A stretch of 64,000 nt of DNA from Brachycybe producta (taxonomy: Eukaryota > Arthropoda > Diplopoda > Playtdesmida > Andrognathidae): positions 1,540,356-1,604,355 of the forward strand of contig JAUPFP010000035.1 in NCBI GenBank assembly GCA_036925085.1, given 5' to 3'. A program made the position numbers and the translations under genes. The notes under the pieces were generated by a model. That model was not told the DNA's origin and did not search any database. It was given only the letters and a program-made list of their open reading frames with translations. Positions 55,110 through 64,000 of this stretch are shown one piece after another (the first letter of the stretch is position 1; every line of letters begins with the position of its first letter).

Positions 55110-56959
55110 ATGAAGTTTTCCATCAAATTGGTAAGTTTTAGGTTTTCTAACACACAAAGTGCTATTCTGAAAAGCACAGTGCACTTAGACTGTTCTAACA
55201 GTATAGCAGATACAGCATTATGTAGATAATTTTGCAGCTTTTCAAAATTGCACACTGTACAGTTTATTTTATAATTATACACATTGTGTGTGCTAGGAAT
55301 GTAGCATTGAGTACACTCTTTAAGAATGCTATCTACACAATGCAACATTTAATACTTCATTGCATCTTAAATGCTACTACTAGTACTGCATTGAATGCAA
55401 TGTTGAATGCAACATTCAATGCAATGTTGAATGCAACATCCGATGCAATGTCGAATGCAACAACCGATACAATGTCGAATGCAACAACCGATACAATGTC
55501 GAATGCATTGCTTGCTGCTTTGCACGCAATGGTAAATGCAGCAATGAATGCATAAAGTGGCACGTTCATTTGCCACGTTGAGAGCAATGCTGAACTCTAC
55601 ACGGTGTAATGTTAAATATTTCACTGAGTGGTGCATTAAGAGCAATTTTTAAACAGCACGATTGCTGCATTCAGTGCTACATTTTGTGCAACATTGACTT
55701 ACATATTGAATGTCATACAAAGCTTTGAATTGTGTGCAATCTTGACTATCACATTGAGTGCAGTGCTGAATCCTAAATTTTTACAATACTGACTACTTTA
55801 ATGAAGTATTGAATGACACATTATTTTTTGTATTTAGTGCAATATTGAAATACTACACACATGCCATGTTCAGTGTTGTAATGAGTACAATGTTAATATT
55901 CCATGCAGTGATAAAAACAATACTACTGTCACCACACTAACATAAAGCTTGTGAAGTCAAAAGGGTTGGCTAAAATCAGGCTTGTATCCTTTTGTCTTAC
56001 AGAAAATAATAAAAGCAAAAGTTCTCAACAATTTAAAACAACAAATCGCTTGAGTTCTTTTGTTATTATTAATTTTCTAGCAGGCAAGTTGTCACAGGCT
56101 TAACTTTTTGGCAAACCATACGGACGTTACAGACTTTGAATTAGTGTACAGTGCGGCGACTGTATAAGTGCCACTTTGCGTGTAATATTGAATGTTATGC
56201 CTTTTGAAAGGTGCATTCACTATAATATCAAATGCTACTACATGTACTGAATACATTGTATGCAATGTTAAATGCCACATTAGATTGCAAGAGGAGAATG
56301 CTACTCTTAATTCAGCATTGGATATAATATTTATGTTTCACGAAGCTATGCAATAGGTGTAAAGACGAATTGACATTCATCTTTACACCTATTGCATAGC
56401 GGGTCAGTAGTAGAGGGTCGTCGAGGGTCATATCCTTAATGATTAGTGAGTTAAATGTAGTGCTAAACTCATCAACTCTTATAGAAAACCTCCTATCAAA
56501 AGTTCCTGAGTTTAGTTTTAACTTAGCAAACATTACATGAAAGTTTGAATGTTATGAGTATTGCAGTCTGTGCAATATTCATTGTTCAATGCTTTATAAC
56601 ACGTTGAGAACACATTCTTTTAGAGACTTCTGACAAGTACAAAAAAGAATTAGTAGACACTTACTGATATTACTTATTTTGTGCAGTCCCTTTTCGCCCT
56701 TCTTCTTTGTGGAGTTGCTTTTGTGAATGCCGGTTATGGAGGCTACGGAGGAGGCGGATACGGAGGAGGTGGATATGGTGGACACGGAGGAGGTGGATAC
56801 GGTGGACACGGAGGTGGTGGATACGGTGGCCATGGAGGTGGTGGATACGGAGGTTATGGTGGACACGGTGGCGGTGGCGGTGGTTATGGCCACGGCGGAT
56901 ATGGAGGAGGTGGCCATGGTGGATATGGTGGCGGAGGCTATGGTGGCTATAAAAAGTAG
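55110..56959 (+). CDS. Secreted glycine-rich repeat protein 2 (two exons)
   Basis: Exon 1 (55110-55130) encodes MKFSIKL and ends at GTAAGT. Exon 2 (56687-56959) follows TTATTTTGTGCAG in phase 0. The joined product is 97 residues: a signal peptide (MKFSIKLSLFALLLCGVAFV, likely cleaved after NA), then GYGGYGGGGYGGG repeats with regularly spaced histidines (GGHGGGGYGGHGG), and a C-terminal GGYKK. It is shorter and more His-rich than gene 1 but identical in exon layout, intron phase, signal-peptide position and lysine end, so the two are paralogues 24 kb apart. Histidine adds possible metal binding or pH response (inference). Cuticle, adhesive or antimicrobial roles all fit such sequences. A TATA box and initiator lie upstream and AATAAA at 57017-57022. 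Confidence 0.87.
55370..55560 (+). repeat. GAATGCAAC-type minisatellite in the intron of gene 2
   Basis: Degenerate 12-bp words and a 24-bp unit AATGCAACAACCGATACAATG occur in tandem. Related AATGCAATGTTGAATG words are scattered through the rest of the intron. The Asn/Ala-rich ORF across it is a repeat artefact. Confidence 0.75.
56345..56400. repeat. 26-bp-arm hairpin with 4-nt loop in the intron of gene 2
   Basis: GCTATGCAATAGGTGTAAAG on the left and its inverse on the right pair at 25 of 26 positions around TGAC. Confidence 0.88.
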
Positions 56960-57016
56960 ATAAAAGTTCAAACAAAATTTATTTATTTATTTTTGTGATA
57001 CATTTGTGATATTGTT

Positions 57017-57022
57017 AATAAA
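57017..57022 (+). promoter_or_regulatory. Polyadenylation signal, glycine-rich gene 2
   Basis: AATAAA 58 bp after the stop codon. Confidence 0.7.
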
Positions 57023-57059
57023 TCCTAAATTATATAAATTAAATAATCTTTTCTTTTGG

Positions 57060-57703
57060 TTGTTTGTATGTACTGTACAAACATCAGGATGCACAAACAA
57101 GCAGATTTACAGATTTTTATAAGACCTGGTGTGCATACTTACTTATGTTCGGACATCCTGATGTTTGTCCCAATGTTCGTATTTGTGGTATAAAATTCTG
57201 TACGAGTCCGGTACGAGGTCGATACGAATTGAGCACAGGTGTGATCAGTACAATATCAGTAAGATCACCTAGCACGCACAAACATCAGTATCAGTAAAGT
57301 ACCAATTTGAAACTTATCAATTGTTCAACTTCATTTGCTATTAAGAAATATTTAAACATGTTTAATCAACATATAAAAAATAGGAAATCAAAACTTTTCT
57401 TTAAATAAATTACAACAAATAATCACGTGTATATTTCTAAAAAAGCTATCAGTAACACTAACATTGTAAGTAATGTTAATTTGCGTACAACGATCATTAA
57501 ATTAACCTTTTACTACTCTCAAATTAATTTTTACGAGACTGTATGTAGCATTTTACATAAATACTAAATAAATAAAATACAAAAAATAAATAAGTAACGA
57601 CTTTTATAATTTTTTACAACACAAATTTTAAATTAGTTGAACTTGTGAATTTAAATAATCACATTTGGTGGTGCCTAATACACTTTTATTATTCAATATG
57701 ATC
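57060..57703. other. Intergenic, short inverted repeats only
   Basis: AAACATCAGGATG near 57079 and its inverse CATCCTGATGTTT near 57153 form a loose inverted pair; CACAAACATCAG recurs near 57278. No gene. Confidence 0.5.
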
Positions 57704-57824
57704 GTATTCTTAATGACTGCAGCTAAGTCAAAGGTAGTGCTAAACTCATACATTTTTTATAGGAAGTTTTGTATAAAAGATGATGAGCTTAGCATGAGCT
57801 TTGACTTAAAATCACTAAGAATAC
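57704..57824. mobile_element. Small foldback MITE
   Basis: GTATTCTTAATGA and the inverted GTATTCTTAGTGA at the ends, with AGTCAAAG and GTGCTAAACTCAT paired inside. A related, more decayed sequence lies at about 56430-56525 (CCTTAATGATTAGTG, GTAGTGCTAAACTCAT). Confidence 0.65.
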
Positions 57825-58072
57825 AACCCATACTCAGCCTCTTAGAAAGAAAACTTGGCACTTGATACAACTTGAACTATCAGAACAGCGTTCAAACACA
57901 GAAACCTTTATATTATTGAACACCTTTGTTTAAACCAGGGGTGTTTAAGCTCAATGGAGCTATGTGTTGACAACACGTATTCCTAACGACCACTTGATGG
58001 CGCTAGAATCATGGCGCTTCAGCATAATTCTTTAATAAAGAAAAATTAGGACATGATTGGTAGGTTAGGAGC

Positions 58073-59016
58073 AACGATCTATAAAGAATAGATTGGCAAT
58101 TTCATAGACATCAGCGCCTCCAAATTGAGGCTACTGCAGCTACGCACCGCCATGACAGTTATAGGCAGAAAGGACAGTGATCAGCAGTCAAATACATTAG
58201 GGCAAACGGGCAGAAAAGACAGAATTTCGTTATTTCTGGGCAGGTCGCGATATTTTTGGGCAGGTGAGGGTAGGTGAGGGTACTACCTACTAAACTTAAC
58301 CATTACCTGCCCAAAAAATAATTTCCGGAATTATAAAAAAATTTTGAAATTTTTTGTATAGGGCAGAATGGGCAGAATTTCGTTATTTCTGGGCAGGTCG
58401 CGATATTTTGTGGCAGGTGAGGGTAATCGAGGGTAGGTGGGGGTTACTACCTACTAAACTTAACCATTACCTGCCCGAAAAAAAAATTTCCGGAATTTTA
58501 AAAAAATTTTGAAATTTTTTGTATAGGGCAAAATGGGCAGAATTTCGTTATTTCTGGGCAGGTCGCGATATTTTTTTGCAGGTGAGGGTAATCGAGGGTA
58601 GGTGGGGGTACTACCTGCCAACAGTGAAAAAGCGAAAGACTGTAACAGCAACAGCTAACTAACAGCTAACCAAATTAATTATTTTCAAAGGCCATTGAAT
58701 AAATCACGTTTATGTACGTATTTTATTATTCATGTTAAATATGTGTATTTTGGTATTTGTGGTAATTGTGTGAAATAAATAATTAAATTTTATTGTATTG
58801 TATTCAGTATAATTTTACGAGTAGGTTACATAAATAATGAACAAATACATTAATGCGCAGTTCCTTTTCTGAAAAAAAAAATAAGAATATATGAGTTTGC
58901 TATGAGCAGCCCATAGGCAATTAAGAACTTTTTGCCTATTACTATCATGGCCGCCGTAGTGTTCAATTCGCCTCAAAATGGCGTCTTAACTGCCAATCTA
59001 TTCTTTATAGATCGTT
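58073..59016. mobile_element. Mutator-like MITE, short copy with perfect 10-bp duplication
   Basis: Same AACGATCTATAAAGAATAGA ends as 15503-16739, flanked by the exact direct repeat GGTTAGGAGC (58063-58072 and 59017-59026). The interior has about three of the 170-bp units. Near-identity to the longer copy implies recent activity of the family. Confidence 0.87.
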
Positions 59017-59026
59017 GGTTAGGAGC

Positions 59027-60639
59027 ACGCCCTAGCAAAACTACACTCTGTAATTCAAATTGAACAAAGCTATTGCCGACAACTGGCAGTTACAGTGTTA
59101 CATACACAGTTCACTTATACATATGACATGATATATAACTGTGGAGTAGCAGCTATCTGATATAATTTCAAAAGGATTTAAGGATTATTCATTCATTTTC
59201 TAGTAATTTTGACTTTATGTTTTGCCTGCACCACAAAACATAGTCAAAATTACTAGAAAAAGGAATGTGTAAAAATGTGTATTTATGAAGCAATATACAG
59301 AACAATCGATAGAAACAATGACAGTGAATACTAAAAATGTGCAATTTGCGCGTGTTATGTATTTTTATTTTTGGCTGAACATCTGTAGCATCATTGTGTA
59401 ATTAAAAAGTTCAGAGTTAATTGTTTATTATGCGTTTCTTTTTAATACCCTACTTTAACTTGCAAGTGTCCACTGTGGACAAAAATGATCAATTCATAGG
59501 ACTATCCACCAATTCAATAATAATTCGTGTTCACTAAGTGAAATTATGTATAAAGTGCTCACTGTTACATAGTGCATCCTTTGGAGAATGCAGAATCACG
59601 CTAAATTTTAAGTTTTTATTATTAATACAACCTGAGTGTAGAATTGTTGACATAATTAGTAGACAAACTCTAATGGCCACACACCTCATCTTCATGAGCA
59701 ATAATTAACTTTCTTATAAATATTGAAAGGAAGTCAGTTTTTAAATTGTTGTTGGTGGAGTCCTGTTGCATACTTCACATTGTTATTAAAAAAAAAACGA
59801 TAACCTGTTCTAAAGCCGCCTGAATGACACAGGTGAAGTCGGAAGAAGACTTTTTTTTAGGCAAGCGGAAATAATCTTTCAGGTCACTGATGTAATTTAA
59901 GTGAATGTCTGTCTCACTATAAAATGTGTGTCAGTGTGTACAAGTAATAAATTAATGACAGATGAGCTCACTGCTCCCTTGATATCAAAATGTTTTCTCT
60001 CTCTCTCTCTCTTGTCATTTACAAAGACACAAAATCTTCCTTGAAGACCACTTCACATTTATGGTCTCTATAATATAATAATGATGAATCATTGATTTTA
60101 AACTGACTTGTGAGAAAATACTTCATAAAAACCTGCTTTCACTCAAAATTAATAGCATTTGTGAGACGATCTAACAGATCTAAAGATAATAAGAAATTCA
60201 AAAAAAAAAGATAGTTTGCTAAAAGCTAAATAAAATAAGTTTTTTTTTCTGAAAGAAATCTTTTACTTTACTTTATTTATTAAATGTGTTGGCTAATGAA
60301 CTTTTTATTATTACTCAAAGAAAAAAATGTATTGTTTTTTACAGAGTAGATAAAAATAATATAAATTGTGTGAAAATGTCTTAATACACTAAGTGGTGCA
60401 GTTAAAACACATTCATTATTATAATCATTATAAATTATCGTGATATTTTGTGAATTTGTGGTTTTCTATAATTTCGCTAAAATTGTATGATTTTTTTCTT
60501 GAAGTGGAATACAATTACAACTGCAAAAAGTACTCTGCTAGCAGCCAAGTAAGGCCTATGGCAGAGGGATATAAAAGTCCACATGCAGCATTAAGCATTG
60601 TCAAGCACATATATAAAAACAAAATGAATATACAAATGT
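59027..60639. other. AT-rich region, no gene seen
   Basis: Apart from the hairpin at 59196-59260 and a short TC run at about 59998-60012, nothing was recognised. Confidence 0.55.
59196..59260. repeat. Foldback with arms of about 28 bp
   Basis: TTTTCTAGTAATTTTGACTT at the left and CAAAATTACTAGAAAA at the right pair almost perfectly; the left arm has two extra bases. The loop is about 9 nt. Confidence 0.83.
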
Positions 60640-61078
60640 CAATCCCACAAAACAAAATTATCCCCATCCATCACTTCCTCACGAAGAGAGTTCCATTGTC
60701 TTATAACTCTAGGGAAAAAAGACCAATAATATGAATCTGTCCTAGTAAAAATCTCTCTAATTTTCCTAGTGGTCAGCCCTGCCCATGTACATGTATAGTG
60801 CTTTATGAACATCACTAGACTGTGGTTTAGGACAATCACCACGTGTAATTTTCCCAAACAATTTCAAACTAATCTCAGCCCTGTGATGTGCCAGACTATA
60901 CCATTGTAGCACTGACAGCATCTCAGTGACACTATCTGTAAATTTATGCCTGCACAAACAAACCTAGCTGCCTTATGCTGAACCATTTCAACTGAGTGAG
61001 TGTGACAGAGTGGGGATTCCATACACTGCAGCAATACTCAAGATGAGGCCGAACCAATGCTTGATAGGCAATAGTTTT
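60640..61078 (-). pseudogene. Truncated LINE reverse transcriptase 3' end
   Basis: On the minus strand the frames read FKTIAYQALVRPHLEYCCSV, then after a frameshift DSVTEMLSVLQWYSLAHHRA, then SFFPRVIRQWNSL. These are the YK.LVRP.LEY.S.VWNP, S.T.ML..L.W..L..RR and FFPR.I..WN.LP blocks that close ORF2 of Jockey/CR1-type LINEs. It is a 5'-truncated, frameshifted copy unrelated to the intact LINE at 8-14 kb. Confidence 0.85.
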
Positions 61079-61089
61079 AAACTTGTTGC

Positions 61090-62559
61090 ATCGGCATCAT
61101 TGATGATTTTGTAATAAATTATATAAATTACACAGTTTAAATTTTAGCTATTTAAACTGTTTACATTGTATATTAAATAACTTTGCAAAAAAAACGTAAA
61201 CATGCGACGTGTTAGTAAAAAGTTACATTTTTGAAAGTTACCTTCAAAAATGGTTCTTTGAGGTCTAAACATTAATTCAAATATCAAAAAGCAGTATGGT
61301 GTAATATGCATGTATTGCTATTATAACATTTTTAACTTTTTGCAAAGACGATTGTTACTAGAAAATATTTTGTATTGCAGTTTTGAACAATGTCTATCTC
61401 CAACACTAATCTTAATTTGAGCCAAACCAATGTTTATGGCTTAAAACTACATGTTCATCATTTTTTTTTCTTCAGTTTTATAGAAAATTGTTACATACAG
61501 TATGTCTCGTAACGAATGTCTCATTTATGTTATGAAATTATTTTGAGTGGCTCAGACATAAAGTGAATTATTTTTAAAATAAATGGCGCAAAGTCAGTAA
61601 AATTTGGTATAGGCCTAATTGAAATTTAAGACAGATGTTAGTAACATATGCAATTGTAGTTATACAAAAAAATAAAACAATTGATGTAAAAAAAAAGTTA
61701 CTAAATTTTAAAAACAAACTTCATGCAAATTTAAGCCTTGTTTTGTCAAAAAAATTAATAAAAAAATTAATAAACTTTTGCATATTTTTTTGGTTTATTT
61801 TATGTACATTGTACAACCATATTTCAATATGTTTCAAATAAGTAGCGTTTATAGTTTCTGGGATAATAAAATTAAAAATATAATATAAAGTACATGAATA
61901 GAGTATAAGGCCGTGCCACCAAAGTACACTGATACAGTGATAATTAATAAGGCAGGGCTTTGCAGCAGACAAATTTAATTTCAGTACCGGTAATCTTGCA
62001 TCTTCCTCTTCCGCACCAACCTGAGGCTCAAATTAATTTTTAATTAAAAAAGGTCTATTGTATAGTTATTTAATGGCTATCAAATAACTCACAAAAAAAG
62101 CTTATTTTCAAACATATAAACGTGATATTAACCATAAGTGCTAACTTAAAATAGTTCCTAAAACACTTTCAAATCTCTCTTAACTTGGCTCCTGAAAGAT
62201 CAAAGTTCCAGAATTCGAAGTACTGTACGCTAACACTTTAAAACTACCTTAATGTAATAAAATCAATTTTATATTCTTTATTAAAATAAAAAAACCAATT
62301 TGTTGATTTAATTAAAAGATACGGATATTTTTAATGATGATTTTTCTCAACCTGATTTATCAGTGGCCGTATATCAGACAAATAAAACTAAATGAAAATA
62401 TGCATGATTCATTTTTATTTAATATACAGTATAATAATTTAATGTAATTTATAATCTGAGATTTTTTTGGTACCGGTATAAAGTATTTTGGTAATTAAGT
62501 AATTTCAGCAATAATACACGTGTATTGAAAATGAAAAAAATGGAGCAGTCGAGTTTTCT
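61090..62559. other. AT-rich region, no gene seen
   Basis: Random short ORFs only; a CAGTATGTCTCGTAACGA word at about 61499 echoes those at 1991 and 18591. Confidence 0.55.
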
Positions 62560-62653
62560 AGTGTTGCAGCCCCGCTCCTAGTCTCAAGCACACGAACCTC
62601 AACTGGTTAGTTGAGATTCGTGTGCTTGAGACTAGGAACGGGGCTGCAGCACT
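62560..62653. repeat. 45-bp-arm hairpin with 4-nt loop
   Basis: The left arm 62560-62604 and right arm 62609-62653 match at 42 of 45 positions around GGTT. The arms (GTTGCAGCCCCG, CTAGTCTCAAGCACACGAA) are much GC-richer than the flanks. The three differences are all transitions. Confidence 0.9.
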
Positions 62654-64000
62654 AAAAACGCAAGTAACCCAGCTCCGTGCTCGAACAAAGCCTTGGGTTT
62701 TGCGACATAAGTGTAAATAGCATTATGTTTCTAAAATAATACCTGAATTTTAATACATGTTTCTAATATAGTTTTTAAGATATTTATCATCTTTAAACAG
62801 GACAGCACTTTACCTGTGCTACTCAATATATAAAAGCGTTTTCATATTCACAAATAAACACAAATATAATTGAATAATAAATAAATCGAGAACTAAAAAA
62901 ATTTAAGACTTATGATTGACACGGGACAAATAAAAAAGCAGGACACAGTGGGAATGCTTTAGGCCTGTTTTGTAAAAAAATGTAAATGATTGATGAGAAT
63001 ATGTAAATGAATTTTCACTTTAAGAAAGAAAGGGTTGAAATATTTAAAAGTCAACTCAGTTCACTCCACTGAAAGTGTTTCTTGAAATATTCTTTCACAA
63101 TGCAAAACAGCTACATCATTTCTATAAGAAAAAAAATGTAATCTCTTAACAAATGTCATAGGTTCTTTCTCAACCATAGGTTATATTTGTTTTCCTTTTT
63201 TTTCTAGTTATACATTATGAAAAAAAACTGAATATGAACAAAAAATGAACACACCATTTCATACACCTGTTTTTTTTATTAAAAAAACTCATCTTCCGTC
63301 AATTTTTATAATTAAATTTTCGAAAATTGTCGGTTCATATAAATCTGTAGCCAACAAGCAGTCAGACCACACATTTTTTTAATCCATTTAATTAAGTTTA
63401 GTGCTTTGCTTAATTTAGAAACTTAATGAGATTAGCTCAATTTCAGAGTGTTTTCTTGTGTCCATTTTTTTAAGTAAATTCAGTTCAACTTCAAGTCTTA
63501 AAGGCTCTTATGAAGTCGTTTTTCTTTTTTGTGTTTGTCAAGTTTTAATAAATTTAGCACTTATTTTGTTTGACTCATTTTGACTTATTAAAACAATCAT
63601 AGATATATGATAATTAATATCTTCATCATTAAACTAGGATACAGAAACACACAAACAAAACAATTAGTGAGCACAAATGCATGCATACCACGTGTACATA
63701 TACTGTATTAACATAATAATTAATGTTAAATTCAAAGTAAAAAAAAATAAAGACATTCTGTAAGTATGACGAATATGATAGCAAATGTGCAGAATAACCA
63801 GCTTTTTAAGCAATGTGCGAAATGACTAAAACAACAAGCCCATCAACAAAATGTTATTAAAGAATTATCTTAAATTTTGTTCGTTCATTTATGCATTTTG
63901 TATATTGCCTAAAGCCAAAGTGATATATGCATTCCAAAGCCAATAAGTGGAATTGACAAAAACAATTTCTACCTAATTTGGAAAATTCTATTCTATTTAT
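62654..64000. other. AT-rich region to the window end, no gene seen
   Basis: No ORF, repeat or structure supported. Confidence 0.55.

Noticed and set aside
55232-55645. Asn/Ala/Thr and Cys/Ile-His ORFs at 55.2-55.6 kb
   Set aside because: They arise from the 12- and 24-bp minisatellite in the intron of gene 2.

Overview
The window looks like nuclear DNA from an animal, most likely an arthropod. It is AT-rich and intron-bearing, it is packed with transposable elements of nearly every class, and at least one TATA promoter is followed about 31 bp later by a TCAGT initiator of the arthropod type. The lineage cannot be fixed further from sequence alone; a chelicerate or crustacean is a guess. There is no sign of bacterial or organellar organisation.

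Host genes are few. Two paralogous secreted glycine-rich protein genes lie on the + strand (30822-32894 and 55110-56959). Each has a 7-codon first exon ending in KL, a phase-0 intron of about 1.4-1.6 kb, and one repeat-coding exon that completes a signal peptide and ends in YKK before the stop. A gamma-tubulin pseudogene that keeps its introns (minus strand, 5804-6394) carries an inverted duplication of one of its own exon segments. It is followed at 7634-7950 by a second, unrecognised coding remnant on the same strand. A small GC-richer candidate exon sits near 51126.

The rest is mobile DNA. 8.4-14.5 kb holds an apparently intact R1/I-group non-LTR retrotransposon with two overlapping ORFs and all visible catalytic residues present. 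39.3-49.5 kb is a complete LTR retrotransposon on the minus strand. Its 686-bp LTRs differ by one base by eye and it is bounded by a 4-bp target duplication. It encodes Gag plus a retropepsin and a 725-residue protein of unknown function, but no reverse transcriptase or integrase, so it should depend on another element. Around these lie a solo LTR (50.0-51.0 kb), a diverged relative of it (23.5-24.3 kb), an LTR relic related to the young element (38.7 kb), a mariner-like transposase relic (37.7-38.5 kb), a truncated LINE 3' end (60.6-61.1 kb), and a hAT remnant still encoding the transposase C-terminus (7.1-7.6 kb). There are also two Helitron-like non-autonomous elements in opposite orientation, two copies of a Mutator-like MITE with 10-bp target duplications, and several hAT, pogo and foldback MITEs, some nested.

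A recurring theme is compact near-perfect foldbacks with loops of 4-10 nt (6105, 8163, 56345, 59196, 62560). The one made of gamma-tubulin exon sequence and the pol-less LTR element with its unknown ORF are the two observations most worth pursuing.
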